Assembly (NCBI RefSeq): GCF_009707125.1
Contig: NZ_WLVL01000007.1
Location: 62,001-126,000, forward strand
Length of the DNA stretch: 64,000 nt
Direction of reading: 5' to 3'
From: Arsenicicoccus cauae
Lineage (GTDB): Bacteria > Actinomycetota > Actinomycetes > Actinomycetales > Dermatophilaceae
A model generated the notes under the pieces. That model saw only the letters and a program-made list of their open reading frames with translations, had not been told where the DNA came from and searched no databases. Position 1 is the stretch's first letter, and each line of letters opens with the position of its first letter. The position numbers were made by a program, and so were the translations under genes. This document shows positions 7,960 to 15,409 of this stretch, in pieces.

Positions 7960-9126
7960 ATGAAGGCTGTGGTCTATCAGGGACCGCGCGATGTCGCAGT
8001 CACGGATGTCCCGGACGCGAAGATCGAGCGACCCACCGATGTCCTGGTCAGGGTAACGACGACGAACATCTGCGGCTCGGACCTGCACATGTACGAGGGG
8101 CGGACCTCCTTCGAGGTAGGTCGGACGTTCGGTCACGAAAACATGGGAGAGGTGGTGGAGATCGGCAGTGGCGTGGAGAAGGTCAAGGTCGGCGACCGGG
8201 TCGTGCTGCCGTTCAACATCTCGTGCGGGTTCTGCAAGAACTGCGAGCGCGGCCTCACGAACTACTGCCTGACGACGCAACCTGACCCGTCGGCCGCCGG
8301 TGCGGCCTATGGGTTCGCCGAAATGGGCCCGTACGGCGGCGGGCAGGCAGAACTGCTCCGTGTGCCTTTCGGTGACCACAACGCGCTGCGCCTGGGTGAG
8401 GATGCGGAGGAGAAGGAGAACGACTACGTCATGCTCTCCGACATCTTCCCCACCGGCTACCACGCCACCGAGATGGCCGGCGTGATCCCGGGCGACAGCG
8501 TCGTGATCGCCGGGGCTGGCCCCGTGGGACTGATGGCCGCCCTGTCGGCGACGATCAAGGGCGCCGCAAAGGTGATGGTGGTCGATCGTCACCCCGACCG
8601 GCTCGCTCTCGCCGAGCAGATCGGCGCGATCGCCATCGACGACTCCAAGGTCGACCCCGTGCAGGCTGTGCTGGACCAGACCATGGGGCTCGGAGCCGAC
8701 CGCGGCTGCGAGTGCGTCGGCTACCAGGCCCACGACCCCCAGGGCAACGAAGACCCGGCCGCCACCTTGAACATGCTCATCAACTCGGTCCGGTTCACCG
8801 GCGGGATCGGCACCGTCGGCGTGTTCGTCCCCCAGGATCCGGGGGCCAAGGGCGAATTGGCCAAGCAGGGCAAGGCAGCCATCGACTTCGGCACCCACTG
8901 GTTCAAGGGACAGACCATGGGCAACGGTCAGGCCCCCGTCAAGAGGTACAACCGCCGGCTGCGAGACCTCATCGCGGCCGGCAAGGCGAAGCCGTCCTGG
9001 ATCGTCTCCCACGAGATCTCGCTGGACCAGGCCGCCGATGCCTACAGGAACTTCGACTCCAGGTCGAAGGGTTGGACCAAGGTCGTCATCAAGCCCGGCA
9101 TGTCAGACGCAAAGAAGGCAAGCTGA
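7960..9126 (+). CDS. fdhA: glutathione-independent formaldehyde dehydrogenase (zinc MDR family)
   Basis: 388 residues, zinc-dependent medium-chain dehydrogenase. The catalytic-zinc region NICGSDLHMYEGRT (about 37-50) and GHENMGEVVEIGSG, the structural-zinc cysteines in SCGFCKNCERGLTNYC (about 89-104) and the NAD motif VVIAGAGPVGLMAA (about 180) are intact. The long insert (PYGGGQAELLRVPFGD) and the tail GHEIS-like region fit the formaldehyde dismutase/dehydrogenase branch. It oxidises formaldehyde to formate without glutathione. ATG 7960 has GGAG 7 bases upstream; an in-frame start at 7882 lacks one. It opens a short run with the PfpI and ABM genes whose base composition is visibly lower in GC than the flanks. 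Confidence 0.88.
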   Translation: MKAVVYQGPRDVAVTDVPDAKIERPTDVLVRVTTTNICGSDLHMYEGRTSFEVGRTFGHENMGEVVEIGSGVEKVKVGDRVVLPFNISCGFCKNCERGLTNYCLTTQPDPSAAGAAYGFAEMGPYGGGQAELLRVPFGDHNALRLGEDAEEKENDYVMLSDIFPTGYHATEMAGVIPGDSVVIAGAGPVGLMAALSATIKGAAKVMVVDRHPDRLALAEQIGAIAIDDSKVDPVQAVLDQTMGLGADRGCECVGYQAHDPQGNEDPAATLNMLINSVRFTGGIGTVGVFVPQDPGAKGELAKQGKAAIDFGTHWFKGQTMGNGQAPVKRYNRRLRDLIAAGKAKPSWIVSHEISLDQAADAYRNFDSRSKGWTKVVIKPGMSDAKKAS

Positions 9127-9127
9127 T

Positions 9128-9697
9128 ATGGCAGCAGATCTTCAGGGCAAGAGGGTCGCGATCCTCGCCGCCGACGGAGTCGAACGCGTTGAGCTCGAGC
9201 AACCCCGCGAAGCGCTGAACCGCGCGGGCGCTCAGACCGAGGTCCTCTCGATCCACGACGGCGAGATCAAGGCCCGTAAGAACGACCTGGATGAAGCGGG
9301 CACGTTCACCGTCGACGGGTTGGTCGCCGACGCCTCGGTGGGCGACTACGACGCCCTGCTGCTTCCCGGCGGCACGGTGAACCCCGACCAGCTCCGGGTC
9401 GACGAGGACGCCGTTTCCTTCGTCCGCGACTTCGTCGAGAGCGGCAAGCCAGTGGCGGCGATCTGTCACGGGCCGTGGACGTTGATCGAGGCCGGCGTGG
9501 CCGCCGGTCGCACCCTGACGTCGTTCCCGAGCATTCGCACCGACCTGCGCAACGCCGGCGCCGACGTCGTCGACCAGGACGTGGTGGTCGACAAGAATCT
9601 CATCACCAGCCGCTCGCCGGAGGACCTGCCGGCGTTCTCCGAGGCCATAGTGTCCCAGCTCGCAGGCACCTCGACAAAGGAAGAGGAGAAGTCATGA
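9128..9697 (+). CDS. DJ-1/PfpI family type 1 glutamine amidotransferase-like protein
   Basis: 189 residues, one PfpI/YhbO domain. The nucleophile elbow is PVAAICHGPWTLIEAG (Cys near residue 116, followed by His), the preceding strand YDALLLPGGTVNPDQLR supplies the conserved GG, and an acidic residue lies in GVERVELEQP. Family members act as deglycases, chaperones or proteases in carbonyl and oxidative stress. It starts 1 base after the formaldehyde-dehydrogenase stop and overlaps the next gene by ATGA, so the three form an operon probably concerned with reactive aldehydes. Confidence 0.88.
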   Translation: MAADLQGKRVAILAADGVERVELEQPREALNRAGAQTEVLSIHDGEIKARKNDLDEAGTFTVDGLVADASVGDYDALLLPGGTVNPDQLRVDEDAVSFVRDFVESGKPVAAICHGPWTLIEAGVAAGRTLTSFPSIRTDLRNAGADVVDQDVVVDKNLITSRSPEDLPAFSEAIVSQLAGTSTKEEEKS

Positions 9698-9996
9698 GTG
9701 TGACCAAGGGATTGCTGGTCAGGTTTGACGCGTTGCCCGGGAAGGAGGACGACGTGAAGGAGTTCCTTGACAGCGGCCGTGCGCTTGTTGAGGACGAGCA
9801 GGCGACCACCGCGTGGTTCGCGATCCGCCTCGGGCCGACCTCGTTCGGGATCTTCGACGTGTTCCCCGATGACGCCGGACGTGACGCCCACCTGTCCGGC
9901 CCTGTTGCGGTAGCTCTCGGCGAGCAGACCGGCACGTTGTTCTCCGAGCCGACGATCGAGAAGCTCGACGTACTGGGCTCCAAGCTCCCCGCCTGA
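9694..9996 (+). CDS. putative quinol/antibiotic biosynthesis monooxygenase (ABM-fold)
   Basis: 100 residues. The sequence starts MSVTKGLLVRFDALPGKEDD with a helix then strands (TTAWFAIRLGPTSFGIFDVF, DAHLSGPVAVALGEQ), the ferredoxin-like dimeric alpha-beta barrel of ABM proteins. Many such proteins are annotated as quinol monooxygenases, some only by fold. ATG 9694 overlaps the preceding stop (ATGA). Last gene of the aldehyde-stress operon. Confidence 0.78.
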   Translation: MSVTKGLLVRFDALPGKEDDVKEFLDSGRALVEDEQATTAWFAIRLGPTSFGIFDVFPDDAGRDAHLSGPVAVALGEQTGTLFSEPTIEKLDVLGSKLPA

Positions 9997-10023
9997 CACC
10001 ACAGACCGGGAGTACTGGCCCAG

Positions 10024-10095
10024 AGAGGAGGGGTCGCTGCGCGGTGACTTCGGGCTTGCACAGCCCGCTGACGTCGTGGCAGCGGCCCCTTCTCT
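10024..10095. promoter_or_regulatory. nested inverted repeat upstream of the FAD oxidase (structured leader or terminator)
   Basis: Outer arms AGAGGAGGGGTCGCTGC (10024-10040) and GCAGCGGCCCCTTCTCT (10079-10095) pair at 15 of 17 positions. Inside is a second perfect hairpin CGGGCT/AGCCCG (10051-10056, 10062-10067). It fills most of the 139-base gap between the ABM gene and the FAD oxidase. It has no T-run, ends 40 bases before the next ATG and matches no riboswitch I could recognise. It may be a terminator for the operon before it or a leader of the gene after it. Confidence 0.5.
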
Positions 10096-10135
10096 TGCGG
10101 CCTATCGCTCATCACCAACAGATCGAGGAACCGCG

Positions 10136-11266
10136 ATGACAGCAACTGACGACGGCGTTGCCACGACGCGTTCACCCGAGGTAGCAGTGATCGGGGGCGG
10201 GATCGTCGGTCTGTCGACGGCGTACGCGCTGCGGGAGCAGGGCGTGCCGGTGCGCTTGTACGAGGCTGGTCTGCCCGGGACGGGTCAGTCCGCAGGCGAG
10301 TCGCGGATCTTCCGGCATGCCCACGACGACCCGCGACTCGTCGCTTTCGCGCGCGAAAGCCGCGGCGTATGGGATGAGTGGGCCGAACACTTCGACGTCG
10401 AGCTGGTCTCATCAGACGGTGTCCTGGCGATCGGAGACAGCGCCCTGGCGCGGCTGCGGGTGCTCGACCAGGTCGGCGGCGTGCAAGCGCACGAGATCGA
10501 GGCGGCCGAGGTCGCCCAGCGAATGCCGCTGCTCGCTGGGTACTCGGGGCCGGCGGTGCTCGACGAGTCGGGCGGCGCGATCCGCACCCGCGCCGCGATC
10601 ACGGCACTCACGGGTGCCCTCGCAGATGCGGTCACCACCGGGGAGGTCATCTCCATCGATGCTCGCGCCGACGGGACGGTCGAGGTGCGCAGCGTCACCG
10701 ACCGGGCTGTCTACTCCAAGGTGGTCGTGTGCGCCGGCCGCGAAACCGCCCGGCTGGCACGCAGCGTCGGCTTGTCGCTGCCGGTTCGCCTTGCCGCACA
10801 CGTCCGGCTGACCTTCGACGTGAAGGCCGCCGCCCCGGCACGAGTCGCGTGCCTGCAGGACAGCAGCGGCGTCTTCGGCGAAGTCGGCGTCTACGCGACG
10901 CCGCTACCGGGCAACAGCAGTTACTCCGTCGGACTCAGCGAGACCGTCGGCGTCCGCGACGACGGAACTTTCATCGACCCTGCGGCCATTCGATCGCTGG
11001 ACGAACGCGCACGCGAATACGTGACACGGGCGCTGCCCGGTCTCCACCCAGAGCCGCGCGACTTCCTTCACTGCTGGGTGACCGACCTCCCGTGGAGTGA
11101 GGACGGCGTGGCCGTGTGGGAGGCAGGCTCTGTCTTTTTTGTGGCCGGTCACAATCTGTTCAAGCAGGCACCTGCGTTGGGTCGCGCTCTTGCCCGGGCT
11201 GCGACCGGCGGCGGTCTCCCCGCCGAGCTCACGCCCGAAGCGCGCCTCGGCGAGGCCCAGGGCTAG
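10136..11266 (+). CDS. monomeric sarcosine oxidase / N-methyltryptophan oxidase-like FAD oxidoreductase
   Basis: 376 residues, DAO superfamily. The N-terminal dinucleotide motif is EVAVIGGGIVGLSTAYALRE (about 17-36), followed by GQSAGESRIFRHAHDDPRLV, the S-R-x-x-R region of monomeric sarcosine oxidases, and the C-terminal FAD contact is VFFVAGHNLFKQAPALGRAL. In the MSOX group a Cys that carries covalent flavin precedes the end; here the site reads VAGHNLF, so covalent attachment is doubtful. Such enzymes release formaldehyde or an aldehyde from N-methylated amines, which fits a formaldehyde dehydrogenase just upstream. ATG 10136 follows GAGGAA. A repeat array follows the stop. Confidence 0.82.
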   Translation: MTATDDGVATTRSPEVAVIGGGIVGLSTAYALREQGVPVRLYEAGLPGTGQSAGESRIFRHAHDDPRLVAFARESRGVWDEWAEHFDVELVSSDGVLAIGDSALARLRVLDQVGGVQAHEIEAAEVAQRMPLLAGYSGPAVLDESGGAIRTRAAITALTGALADAVTTGEVISIDARADGTVEVRSVTDRAVYSKVVVCAGRETARLARSVGLSLPVRLAAHVRLTFDVKAAAPARVACLQDSSGVFGEVGVYATPLPGNSSYSVGLSETVGVRDDGTFIDPAAIRSLDERAREYVTRALPGLHPEPRDFLHCWVTDLPWSEDGVAVWEAGSVFFVAGHNLFKQAPALGRALARAATGGGLPAELTPEARLGEAQG

Positions 11267-11275
11267 CCCAGGGTT

Positions 11276-11360
11276 GGTTCGCCAGGTCGATGACCCCGCC
11301 GGGGGTAGGGGCATCGACCGGGGATAGTTCGCCAGGTCGATGATCCCGCCCCCGGTAGGT
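11276..11360 (-). repeat. 50-bp structured repeat array, locus 3 (reverse orientation)
   Basis: About 1.7 units with a 50-bp period (TTCGCCAGGTCGATGA at 11278 and 11328), opposite in orientation to the other three arrays, with the GGTAGGT end motif at 11354-11360. Stem arms here are CATCGACC (11312-11319) and GGTCGATG (11335-11342), perfect pairing with a 15-nt loop. This stem has swapped two base pairs relative to locus 2. The array sits between the convergent FAD oxidase and GT2 genes. Confidence 0.85.
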
Positions 11361-11398
11361 ACGTCTGGTCATCGGGCCCTCGCGGCCCGGACGCTCCG

Positions 11399-12301
11399 TC
11401 AGAGATAGGGCCTGGGCCGATGGCCGGCCAGCCCCGCCGCCCGCCCGGCGACACCGCACAGCGACACCGCGACCCCGGCGAGCCGCTCGGGGTCGCGGTG
11501 GTGCACGGCGCCGGCCACGTTGACGAAGGGCCACACGAGCGAGCGACCCAGCGCCGCCAACGTGTGGCCGTAGCCGAAGAACTCGACCTCGGTGTCGGCG
11601 TTGGCGGCGTTCTCCTCGAACGCGCGCAGCAGCGCACCCCGGTTGCTCAACCGGTGCGGGGGGAGCGGCTCGTGCACGACGGCGGCGGGCGACCACGCGA
11701 ACCGTGCTCCGAGCGACCGCGCCCGCAGGAAGAACGCGAAGTCCTCCCCGCCGGACAGCCCGCGGTGCGGGGCGAACCACGGTCGCGGCATCCGGTCGAC
11801 GAGCCGGCGAGAGAGCAGGAGGTTCTGCCCACCGTCGAGGGAGGAGACCAGGCCCTCGCGGCGCGGGGCCGAGGTGGCCAGCAGGTAGGACCGCACGAGC
11901 GTCGGGTAGGTCTTGGTGATGCCCATGTCGACGGGCCCGCTCGCGCAGTCGGCGTCGTAGCGTCGCGCGCAGTCCACCAGGGCCATGAGGGCGCCGGGCT
12001 CGGGGAGGCCGTCGTCGTCATACATCACGAGGTACTCCCACTCCGGGTCGACCTCGTAGGCGGTCGTGACGAGGGCGTTGCGCGCCTGCGAGATACCTCG
12101 CTCACGGACGGGACGCACCGTGATCGGGACCGTCCTGCCGCACCCGACCTCCTCGGCCACCCGCTCCACGGCCGGGTCGCAGTCGTTGTCCGCGACCACC
12201 ACCGAGACCGGATGACCCTCGGCCTGCTTCGTCACCTCGAGCAGCAGCCCCCGCAGCAGCTCGGGGCGTCGGTACGTCGGAATGCCCACCACGATCGGCA
12301 C
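11399..12301 (-). CDS. glycosyltransferase family 2
   Basis: 300 residues. GT-A fold start VVGIPTYRRPELLRGLLLEV, the first Asp in VVVADND, the metal-binding DDD in LVMYDDDGLPEPGAL (about 93-107) and a catalytic acidic region GLSGGEDFAFFLRARSLGA are all visible, as in inverting GT2 enzymes that add sugars to lipid or surface glycans. No membrane segments, so probably a soluble or peripheral enzyme. It lies 24 bases downstream of the PIG-L gene on the same strand; GT2 and PIG-L genes often occur together in cell-surface glycoconjugate clusters. The acceptor is unknown. Confidence 0.88.
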   Translation of the reverse strand: MPIVVGIPTYRRPELLRGLLLEVTKQAEGHPVSVVVADNDCDPAVERVAEEVGCGRTVPITVRPVRERGISQARNALVTTAYEVDPEWEYLVMYDDDGLPEPGALMALVDCARRYDADCASGPVDMGITKTYPTLVRSYLLATSAPRREGLVSSLDGGQNLLLSRRLVDRMPRPWFAPHRGLSGGEDFAFFLRARSLGARFAWSPAAVVHEPLPPHRLSNRGALLRAFEENAANADTEVEFFGYGHTLAALGRSLVWPFVNVAGAVHHRDPERLAGVAVSLCGVAGRAAGLAGHRPRPYL

Positions 12302-12325
12302 AGGACACCACCCCCTGGTTCAAGC

Positions 12326-13264
12326 CTACGACCGGGGGTGATGGCCGTGGTGCAATTGTCCTGGAATCTCCAGGGCGTCCTCCCACGGACGGGTCAGCCA
12401 GTAGCGCTCCAGCTCGGGCAGCCCCTCTGGCTCGTCGAGTCCGTGCGGGCCGAAGCGCAGCGGCGCCACCTGCGTCGCGTAGCGACCGATCCGGCGCGCC
12501 TTGACGACGCGGTCGACCGGCACGGCATACGCCTCGACGTGGAACCCGTGCCGCGCGACCAGGCCGTCCATCTCGTCCTGCCCCGGCCGCGCCGAGCCGT
12601 AGGGCACGTCCTCGTAGTAGCCGAACCTGGTCAGGCGGTCGGTCAGGTGGTCGGTGAGCGTGTCCCGCACCCAGCGGTGGTCGGGGTTGACGCCGGCGCC
12701 GACGGGCGCGGCGTGCTCCCCGGTGGCCGGGGGCATCGCCCCGGCCTCCCCCCGGGACAGGGCCTCGCGCACCAGCCGTATGCCGCTGCGCCCGGCCCGC
12801 AGCCCGAGCCGCGCCAGGCGGCGGGCCGCCCGCACGCCCAACGGTCGGCGGGGCATCGGCGGGTCGGGCAGCACCCCGGTGGCGGTCGGCAGGAGCACCA
12901 GGCCGCCCTCGTGCTCGCGCAGCCAGGCATCGACCCATGCGGTGAGGGTGGCGGCGTCCTCGGGCGTCCGGCCCGCGGTGAGGTACTGCTGGTCGAGCAG
13001 GCCGAGGTGGTGCCGACGGTGCGGCGTCCCGGCGAGCGCGGCGTCGTCCTCGGCGAGCCGGACCTCCATGGCCTCGTCCGAGTCTTGGAAACCGGACAGT
13101 GTGTCCCACTCGGTGACCATGGGCTGGGCGGGGCGGGCCGTGCAGACAGTCAGGACGTCGAGCGGGGCCTCGCGGCCGATGAGCGTCTCGCAGGACAGGA
13201 CGGCGTCGTCCAGGTGCGGAGACACCACGAGGACGGCACCGTTGAGGGGCGTGGGGATCGGCAT
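12326..13264 (-). CDS. PIG-L family deacetylase
   Basis: 312 residues. The zinc-site motif SPHLDDAVLSC lies at about 15-25 (P-H-x-D-D), the hallmark of LmbE/PIG-L N-acetylglucosamine deacetylases (MshB, PIG-L), and a second region TAWVDAWLREH precedes a variable centre. A late His-containing segment (NPDHRWVRDTLTDHL) fits the family. It probably deacetylates an N-acetylated sugar conjugate, perhaps the substrate or product of the adjacent GT2. Not clearly mycothiol MshB, whose neighbours and length differ. Confidence 0.85.
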   Translation of the reverse strand: MPIPTPLNGAVLVVSPHLDDAVLSCETLIGREAPLDVLTVCTARPAQPMVTEWDTLSGFQDSDEAMEVRLAEDDAALAGTPHRRHHLGLLDQQYLTAGRTPEDAATLTAWVDAWLREHEGGLVLLPTATGVLPDPPMPRRPLGVRAARRLARLGLRAGRSGIRLVREALSRGEAGAMPPATGEHAAPVGAGVNPDHRWVRDTLTDHLTDRLTRFGYYEDVPYGSARPGQDEMDGLVARHGFHVEAYAVPVDRVVKARRIGRYATQVAPLRFGPHGLDEPEGLPELERYWLTRPWEDALEIPGQLHHGHHPRS

Positions 13265-13297
13265 ACGGGCTCCTCCATCTGCGGGTGGGTCGACGGC

Positions 13298-13615
13298 TCA
13301 GTCCCGGGCGTCGCAGAGGGCCCAGGAGGCGGCCGCCGAGGCCACCGTCACGACCCCCACCGCCGGCCAGGCGCCGATGCTGCGGGCCAGCCGGTGCGAC
13401 CCGACGAACCCGCCGAGGTAGGTCACCGCCAGCACGGCCGTCGTCCCCGGGTCGGTGCGCGCGAGCCAGGTGCGCCCGGCGAGCAGGCCGCAGGCCCCGA
13501 GCAGGACGCCGCCGAGCGGACGGATGCCGGTCTCGCGGGCGAGCGCGAAGCCGCCGGCCAGGCCGAGGACGGTGAGCGGTGCGGTGGACACGTCGGAGGC
13601 AGGCTTGAGATCCAT
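13298..13615 (-). CDS. small multi-pass membrane protein
   Basis: 105 residues with three to four hydrophobic stretches (LTVLGLAGGFALA, GGVLLGACGLLAG, AVLAVTYLGGFVGS, AVGVVTVASAAASW). I use ATG 13613-13615 (MDLKPASD), which starts just before the first membrane segment; longer versions run into the divergent gene. It lies 33 bases upstream of the PIG-L gene on the same strand and may be cotranscribed. I do not recognise the family. Confidence 0.6.
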   Translation of the reverse strand: MDLKPASDVSTAPLTVLGLAGGFALARETGIRPLGGVLLGACGLLAGRTWLARTDPGTTAVLAVTYLGGFVGSHRLARSIGAWPAVGVVTVASAAASWALCDARD

Positions 13616-13685
13616 GCCCCCACCGTATGCCGCCCGCCCCGGCGCAGGCGGGTGACCGGCGACGCGGCGGGGTATGCCGAGACCC

Positions 13686-13985
13686 ATGAGCGACGACGAC
13701 CAGAACCCGCACGTGACGGACCAGACCACGCAGCCCGACCAGGGGCCCTTCCACGACGTCGACCCCACCGGCGCGGGCCAGAGCGCTGACGAGCGGTCGG
13801 CCTACCCGGACGCGGACCAGGACACGGGTGTGGACGACCAGGGTGGCTACGAGGGCGGGGAGCCGGCCGGGCAGCAGCCCACCGAGCAGGTGCCCGAGCC
13901 CACCTCGGGCGACCCCGAGACGCCCGGCGAGTCCGACGAGGAGGGCAACGCCGAGGGCCTGACCCAGGGGATCAACGCAGGCTGA
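13686..13985 (+). CDS. small acidic, probably disordered protein
   Basis: 99 residues (or 103 from the ATG at 13674), starting MSDDDQNPHVTD. About a quarter of residues are Asp or Glu, with Gln, Pro and Gly making up most of the rest and no hydrophobic core (DADQDTGVDDQGGYEGGEPA). No domain recognised. A strong terminator hairpin follows at 14069, which supports a real transcription unit. Confidence 0.6.
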   Translation: MSDDDQNPHVTDQTTQPDQGPFHDVDPTGAGQSADERSAYPDADQDTGVDDQGGYEGGEPAGQQPTEQVPEPTSGDPETPGESDEEGNAEGLTQGINAG

Positions 13986-14068
13986 CCTCCGGGTCGGCCG
14001 GGAGGTCCGACGCGGCGCGCGAGCCGACGAGCCCGCCCGTTCCGATGCGCTCCGTCGGGCCCCCGTGA

Positions 14069-14107
14069 CGCCCGGTCACCCCCTCCTCCGGGAGGGTTGA
14101 CCGGGCG
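14069..14107 (+). terminator. strong hairpin terminator
   Basis: Perfect 10-bp stem CGCCCGGTCA (14069-14078) / TGACCGGGCG (14098-14107) continued inside by CCCTCC/GGGAGGG. It closes the acidic-protein unit before the serine hydrolase. Confidence 0.75.
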
Positions 14108-14191
14108 TCCGCGATCTCATCCTTGCGGGGGAGGCGCGGGCCGCGACGTTCCGGCGAGGGTGGAGGCACACCGACCACCCAAGGAGACGTC

Positions 14192-15409
14192 ATGAGCAGC
14201 AGCACCGCCCGCCGGACGATCATGGCCGGCACCGTCCTCACCCTGATCGCGTCGACCGGGGCCGCAGCGGCACCCGCCGTCGCCGCCCCGCAGCCCACCC
14301 ACCTGGCCGACGCCCGCAAGCCCTCGCCGCAGCGGGTCCTGCAGGCGTCGGTCGACCAGCTCGACCGCGCCGGCGCCGTGGGGGTCGTCGCCGCGGCGAC
14401 CCGCGACGGCCGATCCTGGTCGGCCGCGGCGGGAGTCCGCAGCACCACGACGCGCGTCCCCGCCCGGCCCACCGACCGGGTCCGCGTCGGCTCGATCACC
14501 AAGCCGATGGTCGCGACCGTCGTCATGCAGCTCGTCGACGAGGGCAGACTGCGCCTCGACACCAAGGTCGACCAGGTCTATCCCGGGCTGCTGCCGGGGC
14601 ACGGCGACATCACGATCGAGCAGCTGCTCAGCCACCGCAGCGGGTTGCCGGACTACGTCCTGCCGCTGGCCAAGCAGGAGCAGGCGATGAAGCTCACCGT
14701 CGAGCAGTCCTTCGCCCGCCGGCACACTGACCGCGAGCTGATCAGGCTCGCCCTCACGGAGAAGGTGGGCAAGCCCGGCGCTGCCTTCCGCTACGCCAAC
14801 ACCAACTACCTCGTGCTGAGCCAGCTGCTGCAGAAGCGCACCGGTCAGAGCATCAGCGACCTGCTCACCCAGCGCGTCTTCCGCAAGGCGGGCCTCAAGG
14901 GCACGTTCTACGCCAAGGAGCGGTGGATGCCCACGAACTCCCTGACGGAGTACTACGTCGAGGGCCCCAAGGTGGTGGGCTTCCGGCAGAACGCCACGCT
15001 CTTCGGCGCCGCGGGGGCCGCGGTCTCCACGCCCGACGACCTCAACCGGTTCATGACCTCCCTCATGCGCGGCAAGCTCACGTCCAAGCGCAGCCTGGAG
15101 CAGATGCTGCGACCGCGCAGCGCCACGCCGATGTCCTACGGGCTGGGCGTCTACTCGCTGCCCGACCCCTGCTACGCGGCCCCCAAGGGCAAGACCCCCA
15201 AGGGCAAGGGCGGCACCAACGCGAGCACCAGGCGGGTCTACGGCCACAACGGCACCACCTACGGCACCCACTCGGCGTCGGTGAGCACCCGCGACGGTCG
15301 CCGGGCGGCGTCCGCGTCCCTCACCGGCCGGTTCTTCCCCCCGAGCGACCTCACGAAGCAGCCGATGCCCGACGTCGCCGTCGCGGCGGCGCTCAGGGCC
15401 CTGTGCTGA
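14192..15409 (+). CDS. secreted serine hydrolase, beta-lactamase / D-Ala-D-Ala carboxypeptidase family
   Basis: 405 residues with a signal peptide (RRTIMAGTVLTLIASTGAAA, AxA-type cleavage near APAVAA). Penicillin-binding fold motifs: S-x-x-K as GSITKPMVATVV (about residue 108), Y-x-N as RYANTNYLVLSQ (about 201) and a terminal H-x-G as YGHNGTTYG (replacing KTG), typical of class C beta-lactamase-like/R61-type carboxypeptidases. It acts outside the membrane on peptidoglycan peptides or small esters. ATG 14192 with AAGGAG at 14181-14186. Its 3' end overlaps the convergent MFS remnant by 17 bases. Confidence 0.88.
   Translation: MSSSTARRTIMAGTVLTLIASTGAAAAPAVAAPQPTHLADARKPSPQRVLQASVDQLDRAGAVGVVAAATRDGRSWSAAAGVRSTTTRVPARPTDRVRVGSITKPMVATVVMQLVDEGRLRLDTKVDQVYPGLLPGHGDITIEQLLSHRSGLPDYVLPLAKQEQAMKLTVEQSFARRHTDRELIRLALTEKVGKPGAAFRYANTNYLVLSQLLQKRTGQSISDLLTQRVFRKAGLKGTFYAKERWMPTNSLTEYYVEGPKVVGFRQNATLFGAAGAAVSTPDDLNRFMTSLMRGKLTSKRSLEQMLRPRSATPMSYGLGVYSLPDPCYAAPKGKTPKGKGGTNASTRRVYGHNGTTYGTHSASVSTRDGRRAASASLTGRFFPPSDLTKQPMPDVAVAAALRALC

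Noticed and set aside
10024-10095. Glycine or SAM riboswitch
   Set aside because: Conserved core bases of these riboswitches are not present; only the stems are.
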